From: Acidovorax sp. NCPPB 3576
Lineage (GTDB): Bacteria > Pseudomonadota > Gammaproteobacteria > Burkholderiales > Burkholderiaceae_C
Direction: 5' to 3'
Assembly (NCBI RefSeq): GCF_028473605.1
Contig: NZ_CP097267.1
Location: 5,014,501-5,078,500 of the forward strand
Length of the DNA: 64,000 bases
A program made the position numbers and the translations under genes. This document shows, piece after piece, positions 10,946 through 22,532 of the stretch (its first letter is position 1; each line of letters starts with the position of its first letter). Below the pieces are notes generated by a model. That model did not search any database. It worked only from the letters and a program-made list of their open reading frames with translations, and was not told the origin of the DNA.

Positions 10946-10983
10946 GGGCAATCTCCAAAGAAGAATGCGCCGATGATATACAA

Positions 10984-10998
10984 ACCGTACTGTACGGT
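10984..10998. promoter_or_regulatory. Probable TetR-type operator
   Basis: Perfect inverted repeat ACCGTA-CTG-TACGGT in a short AT-rich stretch, 39 bases upstream of the adaptor start and 73 bases upstream of the divergent tetR start. Position and symmetry suit the binding site of the adjacent TetR protein, controlling both the pump operon and itself. Function is inferred. Confidence 0.6.
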
Positions 10999-11070
10999 AA
11001 AGTAAATTTGACTTCGATTCTTCGCCCATCAATACTCGGACGCATGAACACAGAAAACGGAAGTCGGTAG

Positions 11071-11691
11071 ATGCGCGTCAAGACGGAAGCCAAGCGGGAC
11101 GCGATCATTGAAATCGCCTCCCAGGTCTTTTCGGAGTCGGGGTTCGAGGGGGCATCCATGGCGGAAATCGCCGCCCGGGTCGGCGGCTCCAAATCCACGC
11201 TGTACGGGTATTTCAGCTCCAAGGAAGAGCTGTTCCTGGAGGTCGCCATCGGCGCGGCCAAGGAGCACATCGAACTGTTCTTCATTGCGCTCGAGCAAGA
11301 CGAAAGCGAGCTGGAAACCGCACTGAAGACCTTCGCCGAGAAGATGCTGGCCGTGATCTGCAGCGAGCCGGCCATCCAGGCCAAGCGTGCCTTCGTCGCC
11401 GAATCGGGCCGCAGCGACATCGGCAAGCGATTCTTCGGACTCGGGCCCCACAAGGGCATTCAGGCGCTGGGCTCGTTCCTGGAAGCACAGATGCGCAAAG
11501 GGCTGCTGCGGCAGGCCGACCCGCTGACCGCGGCGCGCCACTTCATGGCGCTGATGGAGGCGGAGACGGCAACGCCCCGCCTCTTCGGTCTGGAGGACAA
11601 CCTGTCCAAGGTGAAGCTGCGCCAGGCCATCGGCCGGGCCATCGACGTGTTCTTGCGCGGCTATGCGGTGGACCCGGCCGACGGCGCCTGA
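11071..11691 (+). CDS. TetR-family regulator divergent from the RND operon
   Basis: A 206-residue regulator. The N-terminal helix-turn-helix is clear (RDAIIEIASQVFSESGFEGA followed by GGSKSTLYGYFSSKEEL), and the C-terminal domain has the AefR-like TetR_C layout. It is transcribed away from the adaptor gene, with a perfect 15-base palindrome between the two starts, so it is the likeliest direct repressor of the pump operon. The other TetR protein (4398-5048), of AcrR type, sits at the operon's far end. The pump therefore appears to have two dedicated sensors. Confidence 0.87.
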   Translation: MRVKTEAKRDAIIEIASQVFSESGFEGASMAEIAARVGGSKSTLYGYFSSKEELFLEVAIGAAKEHIELFFIALEQDESELETALKTFAEKMLAVICSEPAIQAKRAFVAESGRSDIGKRFFGLGPHKGIQALGSFLEAQMRKGLLRQADPLTAARHFMALMEAETATPRLFGLEDNLSKVKLRQAIGRAIDVFLRGYAVDPADGA

Positions 11692-11923
11692 AGCGCCCCG
11701 CACCGCCGATTGCGGGCGCGCCCCGGCGCCCGCCGGCCCTCGCCACACCCGGCTGGCATAAGCACATGCGCAGATGCCATAAGGCCGCGGGGCCGGTTTG
11801 CCCGACAATGTACGGGTTTGCCCGCATGGCAGGGGGCAGCCCAGGTCGCGCAATGCGTCCGCACGCCACCGGCCCTGTCCCTGAAGGCTTCTTTCGTCTC
11901 ACCTCCAATCTGCCACCATTTCC

Positions 11924-12697
11924 ATGAGCGCATTCAACGAAGAACGAGTCCTTTCCGTCCACCACTGGACCGACCGCCTGTTTTCCTTCACCACCACGCG
12001 CGACCCCGCGCTGCGGTTCTCCAACGGCCACTTCACCATGATCGGCCTGAAGGTGAACGACAAGCCGCTGCTGCGGGCCTACAGCATCGCCAGCGCCAAC
12101 TACGAAGAGCACCTGGAGTTCCTGTCGATCAAGGTGCCGGACGGCCCGCTGACCTCGCGCCTGCAGAACATCCAGGTGGGCGACTCCATCGTGGTGGGCA
12201 GAAAGCCCACGGGAACGCTGCTCATCGACTACCTGCTGCCGGCCAAGCGCCTGTATTTGATCTCCACCGGCACGGGCCTCGCGCCCTTCCTGTCGGTGAT
12301 CCGCGACCCCGACACGTACGAGAAGTTCGAGGAAGTGGTGCTGGTGCACGGCGTGCGCCAGGTCAAGGAACTGGCCTACCACGACTTCATCACCGAAACG
12401 CTGCCGCAGCACGAGTTCCTGGGCGAGACGGTGTCCAAGCAGCTCAAGTACTACCCCACGGTGACGCGCGAGCCGTTCCGCAACCAGGGCCGCATCAACG
12501 ACCTGATCGAAAGCGGCAAGCTCTTCACCGACCTGGGCGTGCCCCCGCTGGACCCGCTTGTGGACCGCGTCATGCTATGCGGCAGCCCCGAGATGCTGGC
12601 GTCGCTCAAGGCCATCCTGGAGCACCGCGACTTCGAGGAAGGCAACACCACGAAGCCGGGCGACTTCGTGATCGAACGCGCTTTCGTCGAGAAGTGA
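11924..12697 (+). CDS. fpr: Ferredoxin--NADP+ reductase
   Basis: FAD enzyme transferring electrons between NADPH and ferredoxin or flavodoxin, 257 residues, the usual length for proteobacterial Fpr. The FAD motif RAYSIASA is at 51-58 and the NADP-binding GTGLAPF at 116-122. The C-terminus ends in VIERAFVEK, typical of the bacterial subclass. It stands alone: 232 bases follow the preceding tetR and 323 follow it before the next gene. Bases 11692-11923 contain no recognisable gene. Confidence 0.95.
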   Translation: MSAFNEERVLSVHHWTDRLFSFTTTRDPALRFSNGHFTMIGLKVNDKPLLRAYSIASANYEEHLEFLSIKVPDGPLTSRLQNIQVGDSIVVGRKPTGTLLIDYLLPAKRLYLISTGTGLAPFLSVIRDPDTYEKFEEVVLVHGVRQVKELAYHDFITETLPQHEFLGETVSKQLKYYPTVTREPFRNQGRINDLIESGKLFTDLGVPPLDPLVDRVMLCGSPEMLASLKAILEHRDFEEGNTTKPGDFVIERAFVEK

Positions 12698-13020
12698 GGT
12701 GACGCGGGTCAGGGGCCGGAGCGTGTGCAGGCCGGCCCCACCGCAAAGTGCCGGGGCATTTGCTTGCGCGCACCTTTTGCTATTGAATTAATAGCATAAC
12801 GCCCTAGCACTGATTGCGCTGGAGGCACAAAACACGGAATACCTTCCCTGCGCACAAGGTGGTCGGCGGCTCCTGTGCCGAAGCACCCAGGCCGGGCGGT
12901 CCAACGGCTGCCCGGTTCGGCGACCCCTCTGCGCCCCATGCTCGCGCCCCAATGGCAACGAGCGGCCATGGCCGCCCGTGAGAGAGTGAAAGAACGGGCC
13001 TTCGCCCAGGCCCGCGCCGA
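12698..13020. other. Intergenic region with one short genomic repeat
   Basis: 323 bases between convergent fpr and the glycine-zipper gene. Apart from the palindromic repeat at 12779, I see no coding frame with family-like composition and no clear terminator. The 86-residue minus-strand frame here (12709-12969) has random composition and is not called. Confidence 0.5.
12779..12825. repeat. Comamonad palindromic repeat, copy 1
   Basis: Palindromic core GCTATTGAATTAATAGC (12779-12795), followed by ATAACGCCCTAG and a GC-rich tail. Three related copies lie at 45171-45199, 52796-52848 and 57545-57598. Repeats of this form recur between genes in Acidovorax and related genera; their function is unknown. 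Confidence 0.75.
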
Positions 13021-13818
13021 TCAATAGTTGTTGGCCACGCGCATCGACTGCGCACCTTGCGTGTAGCCGCCCTGCCCCTGCGGCCGGTTGTCCACGCGGA
13101 AGTTGCGGCCCTCCACGCGCATCGGCGTGCCCTCGGCCACCGGCTGCGAGCGCGTGAAGGTGCGCACCGAGCCGTCTTCCATGCGAACGCGCATCTGATA
13201 GGCCGTGGTGGTGCGGGTGCGTTGCTCCACCGTGTGGCCCAGATAGCCGCCGCCCACGGCGCCCAGCACGGTGGCTGCGGTGCGTCCCGAGCCCTTGCCC
13301 ACCTGGTTGCCCACGACGGCACCCAGCACGCCACCGGCCACGGCGCCCACGCCGGTCGCCGGAGCGGCCTGTTGCACCGCCTGCACCGACTCGACGCGCC
13401 CGCAGGTGCTGCACACCGGCGCCTGCGCCTGCATCGCCACCGGGCGGCCACCATCGGCAGAGGCGTCGTACCCGCCGCCCGATCCGCTACCGTATTGCGG
13501 CTGGACCGGGGCCCGGTTCACGATGTTCTGGGCCAGGGGCTGCGCTGGCCGTGCAGGCGTTGCGCCTGCGCGTTCGTTGATGACTTCGGACTCCGGCGTG
13601 CGCGTGGCACCGGGAGCCAGTTGCGCGACCTGCGCAGCGGATTCGGGGGAGGCACCGCCGCGCTGCTGCATGACCAGGGTGGCGCCCAGCGCCAGCACGC
13701 TCACGCCCAGCGCGCCCACGGCGGCCCACAGCCATTTGACGGATGCGCCCCCGGCAGGGGCAGCGGAGGCGCCGACCCCAGGCGCAAGGGAAGGATTGTT
13801 TCGGACGATGAGACTCAT
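13021..13818 (-). CDS. Glycine-zipper 2TM-domain protein
   Basis: Envelope protein of 265 residues. After a short cytoplasmic N-terminus comes one clear transmembrane segment (WLWAAVGALGVSVLALGATL, about 30-49) and a Gln/Pro/Ala-rich linker. A glycine-zipper pair follows (GVGAVAGGVLGAVVGNQVG and VLGAVGGGYLGHTVEQ), then a basic beta-rich tail (YQMRVRMEDGSVRTF). This is the 17-kDa-antigen/SlyB-type zipper layout, but on an N-terminal anchor instead of a lipoprotein. A CSTCG motif precedes the zipper. It may act in outer-membrane stability; the precise role is unknown. Confidence 0.8.
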   Translation of the reverse strand: MSLIVRNNPSLAPGVGASAAPAGGASVKWLWAAVGALGVSVLALGATLVMQQRGGASPESAAQVAQLAPGATRTPESEVINERAGATPARPAQPLAQNIVNRAPVQPQYGSGSGGGYDASADGGRPVAMQAQAPVCSTCGRVESVQAVQQAAPATGVGAVAGGVLGAVVGNQVGKGSGRTAATVLGAVGGGYLGHTVEQRTRTTTAYQMRVRMEDGSVRTFTRSQPVAEGTPMRVEGRNFRVDNRPQGQGGYTQGAQSMRVANNY

Positions 13819-14037
13819 GGTGTTCTTCCTTCTTCAGGTGTTTCGCAGGCAGGGTACACGCGGCCCCGCTTCACACAGCAGGGCGTTCTGTAAACAAAGT
13901 AAGTAGCTGTTTGCCTGGCAAGACTGTGCGAATGCGCCTACCGGCACGTGCGCCGAAGGGCCGTGGTCGCGCTGTTCCATACACGCCACACTGGGCGCCA
14001 CGCATGCCGCCCCGGCGTGCTTGAAGGGGGCACGCCC

Positions 14038-14946
14038 ATGGCTGCACAGATCCGCATCGGAGTATCCGGCTGGCGCTATGCGCCCTGGCGCGGCACGTTC
14101 TATCCGGAAGGGCTGGTTCAGGCCAAGGAGCTGGCTTTCGCATCGCACCAGTTCCCGGCGATCGAGTTGAACGGCTCGTTCTACGCACTGCAGCGCCCGG
14201 CCAGCTACACCCAGTGGGCGAGCGATACGCCGGAGGGCTTCGTGTTCACCGTCAAGGCGCCGCGCTACATCACCCACATCCTGCGGCTGCGCGATGCGCG
14301 CCCGGCGGTGGCCAATTTCATGGCCTCTGGGCTGTTCGCGCTGGGCGCCAAGCTCGGTCCCATCCTGTGGCAACTGCCGCCGAGCCTGCCGTTCGATGCG
14401 GCGCTGCTGGAGGATTTTCTCTCCCTGCTGCCGCACGACACCGATGCGGCCGCCACGCTCGCACAGGGGCGCGAAGACCGCATGCACGGCCGTGAACTGC
14501 TGGAGCCGTCCCGCCCCTGGCGCCTGCGCCATGCCCTGGAGGTGCGGCACGGCAGCTACCGCACCCCGGAGTGCATCGACTTGCTGCGGCGCCACCGCGT
14601 GGCGCTGGTGACGGCCGATACCGGCGGGCGCTGGCCTGAACTGGGCGATGTGACGGCGGACTTCCTCTACCTGCGGCTGCACGGCGCGCAGCAGCTTTAT
14701 GCCAGCGGCTACAGCGATGCGCAGATCGCGCAGTGGGGCGAGCGCATCCGCGCGTGGTCGCATGGCCAGGCCCCGAAAGGGCTGGAAAACGCCGGGCCCC
14801 CTTCTGAGACGCCCAGCGGACAGGAGCGCGACGTGTTCTGCTTTTTCGACAACACCATGAAGACCCAGGCGCCCGAGAACGCGCTGCGGCTGGCGCGCTA
14901 TCTGCAACTGGGCACGCAACTGGAGGCCGCGCCGCCCGGGCCGTGA
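14038..14946 (+). CDS. DUF72-family protein (YecE-like)
   Basis: A 302-residue protein of the DUF72 TIM-barrel family, whose biochemical function is not established. Characteristic motifs are IRIGVSGWRYAPWRGTFYPEGL at the start, IELNGSFYALQRPASY, FVFTVKAPRYITHI, and the C-terminal DVFCFFDNTMKTQAPENALRL. The ATG at 14038 is preferred to the longer frame from 13948 because the family begins at this IRIGVSGW segment and an AGGGGG site precedes it. Genomic context does not suggest a partner. Confidence 0.88.
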   Translation: MAAQIRIGVSGWRYAPWRGTFYPEGLVQAKELAFASHQFPAIELNGSFYALQRPASYTQWASDTPEGFVFTVKAPRYITHILRLRDARPAVANFMASGLFALGAKLGPILWQLPPSLPFDAALLEDFLSLLPHDTDAAATLAQGREDRMHGRELLEPSRPWRLRHALEVRHGSYRTPECIDLLRRHRVALVTADTGGRWPELGDVTADFLYLRLHGAQQLYASGYSDAQIAQWGERIRAWSHGQAPKGLENAGPPSETPSGQERDVFCFFDNTMKTQAPENALRLARYLQLGTQLEAAPPGP

Positions 14947-14990
14947 AAGGACAGCGCCCCGCCCTGCCAGCGAAGGGCGGCCCGGGCCGC

Positions 14991-15920
14991 TCAGCGCCGG
15001 CCGGCCGGAGGCCCTTCCAGGTTCTCTTCCCGCACCTCCTGGAAGGCCCGTGCGCAACTGGCCGAGAACAGCAGCACGGCCGACGAAAAGTAGATCCACA
15101 TCAGCACCACCACCAGCGAGCCGGCGGCGCCATAGGCCGACACCACCGCCGCAGTGGCGAGGTACAGCGCCAGCAATTGCTTGCCCACGGTGAACAGAAT
15201 GGCGCCGACGACCGCGCCGAACACCAGGCAGATGAGCGGCGGCTTCTGGCCGCCCCCGATGCGCATCAGCCCTACGAACAGCAGCACCGCGATGCCAAAG
15301 GCCACCAGTTCATTGGCCAGCTGCAGCAGCGGGCCCGTGGCCATCGGCAGCCGAGCGCTGGCCCAGGTGGCCACCACATGGATCACGGTCGATACGACCA
15401 GCGAGATCAGCAGCAGGAATCCGATGGCCAGCACATAGGCCAGCCCCCGCACCCGCAGCGACGCCATGCGCCACCACGCCTTCTGTTCCGGGGGAGGGGC
15501 AGAGTCGCGCGCCCACAGCCGCTCCAGCGCCGACTGCAGTTCCACGAACACGCCCGTGGCGCCGGACAGCAGCAGCACGAATCCAGCGATGGAAGCGATC
15601 CGCCCCTCCGACGGCTCCCGCGCGCTGGACAGCGCCAACTGCACCACTTCGGCCACGCGATCGCCCATCACGCCGCGCACCTGGCCGACCATGGTGCTTT
15701 CAAGATAGGACTTGTCGATCCACCAGCCCAGCACGCCCACCAGCAAGAGCAGCACCGGCGCCAGGCTCAGCAAGCCGTAGAACGACATCGCCGCACTCAT
15801 GCGCAGGCCGTCCGCATCCAGCCAGAGATTGGCAGCCCGCACCAGCGGCATGATCGGGCTGGCGAGCGCTTTCGCGCGCTCGATCCATGGCTTGAAGAAC
15901 GATGAGGACATGGCGCCCAT
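14991..15920 (-). CDS. YihY/BrkB-family inner-membrane protein
   Basis: Polytopic membrane protein, 309 residues (306 if the internal start MSSSFF at 15911 is used), with about six hydrophobic segments. Family landmarks are GLRMSAAMSFYGLLSLAPVLLLL near residue 40 and SAYGAAGSLVVVLMWIYFSS near 270. Early reports linked the family to RNase BN or serum resistance in Bordetella (BrkB), but the molecular function is unsettled. It is convergent with the DUF72 gene, with 44 bases between. Confidence 0.88.
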   Translation of the reverse strand: MGAMSSSFFKPWIERAKALASPIMPLVRAANLWLDADGLRMSAAMSFYGLLSLAPVLLLLVGVLGWWIDKSYLESTMVGQVRGVMGDRVAEVVQLALSSAREPSEGRIASIAGFVLLLSGATGVFVELQSALERLWARDSAPPPEQKAWWRMASLRVRGLAYVLAIGFLLLISLVVSTVIHVVATWASARLPMATGPLLQLANELVAFGIAVLLFVGLMRIGGGQKPPLICLVFGAVVGAILFTVGKQLLALYLATAAVVSAYGAAGSLVVVLMWIYFSSAVLLFSASCARAFQEVREENLEGPPAGRR

Positions 15921-15977
15921 TGCACACCAAGGCCGCGCGGCCAGGTGTCGGAACAGTTCGCCAGTGCGCCGGCCGGC

Positions 15978-18248
15978 TCAGCCCGGTTGGCCCATGGCGG
16001 GGTCGGACACCGAATCCTTGCCCGTCTCGATGCGGCCTGCAAAGCGGCGCTGGAAGGCCGGCGCAGCGCTGCAGCGCACCACGAAGTCATACCAGTTGCC
16101 GCTGTCGCCCAGGGGCCAGGCGAGTTCTTCCACTGCACCGGGGGCCACGCTGCGCGTCCACGGTCCATCCACACGGTAGGCATGCGCTTCGGCCGAGAAC
16201 GTCATCGCGCTGCTGCTGCGGTTGTACAGCTTCACCCGCACCTGCGGCGGCTCGCACAGCTCGTAGCAGACCTGCACTTCCGGCCCGCCCGTGGATGTCT
16301 GCTGCTTCAGGTCGCCGATGAATTCGCGGTGGTAGCCGTTGGGACCGAGCACCCACAGGTGGTACGGGCCGCCATCGGCCGCCGCGTTCCAGACGCCGCT
16401 CAGAGTCTTTCCCGCCTCCACGACGTAGCGGCGCGGAATCCGGTCGAGGTGGTTCTTGTCATAGACATGGAACACCGCCGCGGTGCCCGCCTTGCCGGTG
16501 TGGGCGAACAGCAGCGTGACCGTGCCCGCACCCGCACTGACCTGGGCCGTGGTGTGCAGCTCGTAGGGCAGCGCGCGCGAGGGCCGCACGCCCTCGGCCT
16601 GCACCGGCAGTGCCGCGCCGGCGGTGGCCGTGGGCTGGGGCAGCTTGGCGGCCTGGGCCTGCGCCGCCACGCGGGCGTCCACCGCGCCCTTGGTCGTGCG
16701 GCCGGCAAGGGTCGGCAAGGTCTCGGTGTTGGGGTTGACGAAGTTGAAGCAGCTGGTCAAGTCCCCGCAGACCGCACGGCGGTAGGGGCTGACCTGCGGC
16801 TCGGCCACGCCGAAGCGCTTTTCCAGGAACAGCAAGGTGGAGGTGTGGTCGAACACCTGGGAATTGACCCAGCCGCCCCGGCTCCATGGGGACACCACCC
16901 ACATCGGCACGCGCGGGCCGGGGCCGTAGGGCTTGCCGTCGGCCGCCGGCTGGCTCGGCGTGGCGGGCTGGAAGTCGTGGTACTCCACCGCCACATCGGC
17001 GGCCGGCAACGTACAGGCACCGGCCAGACTGCCGTCCGGGTTGCGCGAGGGCGCCGCGGGCGACGGCAGGTGGTCGAAAAAGCCGTCGTTCTCGTCGAAG
17101 TTGATCAGCAGCACCGTCTTGCTCCAGACGTCCGGATTGGCCGTGAGCGCGTCCAGCACCTCCTGCACGTACCAGCCGCCCTGCGCCGGACTCGACGGTC
17201 CGGGGTGCTCGCTATAGACCGAGGGCGGAATGATCCACGACACCGCCGGCAGCGTGCCCTGGCGGATGTCCTCGCGGAACGTCTCCAGAAAGCCCTGCGG
17301 CATGGTGTTGCCGAAGCCCTTGGCCAGCGGGCTCAGGGGGTCGTCAATCCTGGCGTCGTAGAACGGCCCGGCCAGATCGACCGGCTGCGTGATGTCGGTC
17401 TTGGCCACGTAGATCGGCTTGCGGTCCGCGGGCATCTTCTCGATCTCGGCGCGCCAGTGGCGAAAGCCCATCATCTCGTTGCAGCCGAAGTTGTCGATCA
17501 GGCTCTGATAGACCTTCCATTTCACGCCCGCTTTCTCCAGCCGGTCGGCGTAGGTGGTCCAGGTCCAGCCATCGGTGGACGCGCCGATGTCGTTGCCGCC
17601 GTTGAACTGGTTGTTCAGGCCCGCGACACGGACCTTGGAGCCATCGATGGGGCTGACGCCGTTCGGGCCGTTGGTGCCGGTCCAGTAGAAAAGCCGGTTG
17701 GCGATGGTGCCGGTGTGCATGCCGCAGTGGTAGTGGTCGCACAGCGTGAAGGCATCGGCCAGCGCGCGCTGGAACGGCACCTCCGCCGTTTCGTAGTAGC
17801 CCATCGACAGAGGCAGCTTCGCGTCGGGCCACTGGGACATGCGCCCGTGGTCCCAGGCCGCCTGCGAGTCCACCCAGGTGTGGGGCGTGCTGCCGGCGCG
17901 CTGCGCGTTGCCCTTGGCTTCGTCCAGGCGGTAGGGCACATAGGTGCTGGGCGGCGACGTCTTGGTGTAGGTCTGGTAGAAAACGTTGCGGCCGTTGGGC
18001 GTGGGGATCGGGAAGCGGTCACCGAAGCCGCGCACGCCCTTGAAGGTGCCGAAGTAACCATCGAACGAGCGGTTTTCCATCATCAGCAGAACGACGTGCT
18101 GCACGTCCTGGATGGTGCCGGTGGCGTTGTGGGCCTCGATGGCCAGGGCGCGCCGGATGGCCGGTGGGAAGGCGGTGAGCGTGGCCGAGGCGGCGCCCAC
18201 GCCGAGCGCGGTCGTGAGGAAATTGCGTTTGGAGGAATCGACGGTCAT
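15978..18248 (-). CDS. Phosphocholine-type phospholipase C, secreted
   Basis: Extracellular or periplasmic phosphoesterase of the PlcH/PlcN family, 756 residues. It probably releases phosphocholine (or phosphorylated head groups) from phospholipids. The N-terminus carries a Tat-like signal, SSKRNFLTTALGVGAASATLTAF, with a Lys-Arg pair where Arg-Arg is usual. The catalytic-domain start HVVLLMMENRSFDGYFGTF carries the metal-binding and nucleophile region of the acid-phosphatase-like fold. Two C-terminal beta-rich DUF756-type repeats occupy about residues 540-745. Export by Tat is inferred. A 60-residue lipoprotein gene lies 48 bases upstream on the same strand. Confidence 0.9.
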   Translation of the reverse strand: MTVDSSKRNFLTTALGVGAASATLTAFPPAIRRALAIEAHNATGTIQDVQHVVLLMMENRSFDGYFGTFKGVRGFGDRFPIPTPNGRNVFYQTYTKTSPPSTYVPYRLDEAKGNAQRAGSTPHTWVDSQAAWDHGRMSQWPDAKLPLSMGYYETAEVPFQRALADAFTLCDHYHCGMHTGTIANRLFYWTGTNGPNGVSPIDGSKVRVAGLNNQFNGGNDIGASTDGWTWTTYADRLEKAGVKWKVYQSLIDNFGCNEMMGFRHWRAEIEKMPADRKPIYVAKTDITQPVDLAGPFYDARIDDPLSPLAKGFGNTMPQGFLETFREDIRQGTLPAVSWIIPPSVYSEHPGPSSPAQGGWYVQEVLDALTANPDVWSKTVLLINFDENDGFFDHLPSPAAPSRNPDGSLAGACTLPAADVAVEYHDFQPATPSQPAADGKPYGPGPRVPMWVVSPWSRGGWVNSQVFDHTSTLLFLEKRFGVAEPQVSPYRRAVCGDLTSCFNFVNPNTETLPTLAGRTTKGAVDARVAAQAQAAKLPQPTATAGAALPVQAEGVRPSRALPYELHTTAQVSAGAGTVTLLFAHTGKAGTAAVFHVYDKNHLDRIPRRYVVEAGKTLSGVWNAAADGGPYHLWVLGPNGYHREFIGDLKQQTSTGGPEVQVCYELCEPPQVRVKLYNRSSSAMTFSAEAHAYRVDGPWTRSVAPGAVEELAWPLGDSGNWYDFVVRCSAAPAFQRRFAGRIETGKDSVSDPAMGQPG

Positions 18249-18296
18249 TTGGAGGAGTCTTTCTTGTCCGTGGGCGGGGTCCGGGGGGTGCCCCGT

Positions 18297-18479
18297 TCAG
18301 GGCTTGGGCGCGCAGTGCGTGTCCGGACTGGCGCACGTGGCCGTCGCGGCGGGAGCGGTGGCATCCGCACCACCGCTGCCGCCGCAGCCCGCCAGCAGCA
18401 AGGCAAGAAAGAGCGCGCTGGCGCCCGGCAACGGGCGGCCGATCAGGGGCAGCGGCGAGCGCTGCAGAGGGATGGTCAT
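18297..18479 (-). CDS. Small lipoprotein upstream of phospholipase C
   Basis: A 60-residue frame with a basic N-terminus, a hydrophobic stretch and a lipobox (LALLLAGCGGSGG), lipidation Cys at 32. The mature part is only about 29 residues, Ala/Thr/Pro-rich with two further Cys residues. It is co-oriented with the phospholipase C gene and 48 bases from it, so it may be co-transcribed. I recognise no family. Confidence 0.6.
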   Translation of the reverse strand: MTIPLQRSPLPLIGRPLPGASALFLALLLAGCGGSGGADATAPAATATCASPDTHCAPKP

Positions 18480-18588
18480 GGCGTGGGAAGAAGGGAAGGA
18501 ATGAAGTCCTTCATTCTTCCCGCCGACTGTGGCGCCCGAGTGACTTGCGCGTGACGCGGCGGGGGCAGCGCCGTGACGGCGCCGCCGG

Positions 18589-21327
<2,739 letters not shown>

Positions 21328-21361
21328 CAGGCTCACCTGCGCAATCGGTAGTTGGGAACAG

Positions 21362-21454
21362 GCGAGCGTCGTTGGACAGTGGGGCCATCGCCGCCCGAGC
21401 CTGACGCCTGGTTGAGCCGGTTGATCGGCAGGCGCTGCAACGCTCCTCGGGGGC
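21362..21454 (-). promoter_or_regulatory. SAH riboswitch in the metH leader
   Basis: On the minus strand the leader contains CCCCCGAGGAGCGTTGCAGC, then CAGGCTCGGG, then CAACGACGCTC. These are the three conserved blocks of the S-adenosylhomocysteine riboswitch: CCCGAG pairs with CTCGGG (P1), and GAGCGT pairs with ACGCTC in the pseudoknot. It ends about 35 bases before the metH start. SAH riboswitches switch on methyl-cycle genes when SAH accumulates, which fits metH. Confidence 0.88.
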
Positions 21455-21460
21455 GGCCGG

Positions 21461-21466
21461 ATTTTA
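21461..21466 (-). promoter_or_regulatory. Probable -10 box of the metH/SAH-riboswitch transcript
   Basis: Minus-strand TAAAAT, the only A/T hexamer in otherwise GC-only sequence, 7 bases before the first paired base of the riboswitch. This is where the -10 element of its transcript is expected. No clear -35 is visible. Confidence 0.5.
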
Positions 21467-21515
21467 CGCGGCCGGCGCCCGGGTACGCCGCCACCGGGCC
21501 ATTTCGAGTGGATTG

Positions 21516-22247
21516 CTAGCGCACCGGCAGGAACTGCAGGAACGAGCCCCCCACCAGCCCTTGCACATAGGTGATGGCGGCGCGGCGGTACTTTTCGGTG
21601 GCCACCGCCGCCAGCAGGTCGAGCCGGCCGATGATCTTGCCGAACTCGCGCTCGAAGCTCAGGTTGCGCCCCTGAGGCCCGATCTCGTCGGCCAGCAGCA
21701 GCGGCTGGCCCGCCGCGGTGCGGCGCTGCGACAGCATCCACACGGCGATCTCCACGTTGCGCGCCGCGTTGTACAGATGCTGCGCATCGAGGCTGTCGAG
21801 CAGGAAGAACTCGATCTTTCCGTCGTGCGCGGTGATCAGCATGTCGGCCGTGGCGTAGATGAACGCCGCCACGCGGTCGCCCGCGAATTCCGGCGCCAGC
21901 GCCGCCGCCATCGCCGCGATGTCGCGCCGGCCCTGCAGGGGCGCCCAGGTGCCGCCCTGCTCGATGGCAGCGCGGACTTGCTCCATGGCCTGCTCGCGGC
22001 CCACCGCGCTGGTCTTGCGCCATTCGGCGGGATTGCGGCGGTAGAGCTTGTCCATCAGCCGGTAGAGGCTATCGAGGTTCTCCCGCATGCCCAGCGTGGC
22101 CATCCGGTTCACGTCGGATTGGCCCATCTCGCTGCCGCTGGCGGACGCCCCCTTGACCTCGCCGTGGGGTGCGGGCGAACTGGCACAGCCGGACAGTGCC
22201 GCCAGGGCGCAACAGGACAGTAGGAGCAGAGCGAAAGTCGGTCGCAT
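21516..22247 (-). CDS. Hypothetical lipoprotein
   Basis: A 243-residue exported protein with signal peptide [20 protein letters not shown] and lipidation Cys21 (SGCASS). The mature part is mostly predicted helical and soluble ([40 protein letters not shown]). I recognise it only as a proteobacterial conserved lipoprotein without assigned function. It precedes the metH leader in the same orientation but is separated by the riboswitch promoter, so it is probably an independent unit. Confidence 0.75.
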   Translation of the reverse strand: MRPTFALLLLSCCALAALSGCASSPAPHGEVKGASASGSEMGQSDVNRMATLGMRENLDSLYRLMDKLYRRNPAEWRKTSAVGREQAMEQVRAAIEQGGTWAPLQGRRDIAAMAAALAPEFAGDRVAAFIYATADMLITAHDGKIEFFLLDSLDAQHLYNAARNVEIAVWMLSQRRTAAGQPLLLADEIGPQGRNLSFEREFGKIIGRLDLLAAVATEKYRRAAITYVQGLVGGSFLQFLPVR

Positions 22248-22470
22248 GTGCGTCGCATTATCGGCAAGGCTTGAAAAGCGGCATCGATTTTTTGAAACCG
22301 CCGATGCATCTTGTCCGTATGGGTATTCAGTCTTCGCGAAAGTTGCCGATCTGTATCCGGAGCAGTTTGCGTATTCAGCAACCGCGCCTTTCGATAGTCA
22401 TCAGACAATAACAGGCAAAAATACGCTAAAAGAAGCCACATTCGGCCAAAGCAAGATATTTTCACACCAT

Positions 22471-22483
22471 GTTGTCGTACAAC
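22471..22483. promoter_or_regulatory. Inverted repeat upstream of the DMT exporter
   Basis: GTTGT-CGT-ACAAC lies 50 bases before the DMT-transporter start, inside a 285-base divergent intergenic region (22248-22532) that is less GC-rich than its surroundings. It resembles an operator for a GntR-like dimer, but no regulator gene is adjacent. The rest of the region shows nothing I can name. Confidence 0.35.
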
Positions 22484-22532
22484 CGGTGCAAAATTCGCCG
22501 TTTTGGGGCACGCACCCCACTGGAAAGAAGCC

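Noticed and set aside
12709..12969. An 86-codon minus-strand frame after fpr.
   Set aside because: It crosses the palindromic repeat, has random composition, and shows no start signal.
21328..22023. N-terminal extension of metH that might supply the missing homocysteine domain.
   Set aside because: The translated extension has no methyltransferase or zinc motifs, overlaps the riboswitch, and is out of frame with a well-formed lipoprotein gene.
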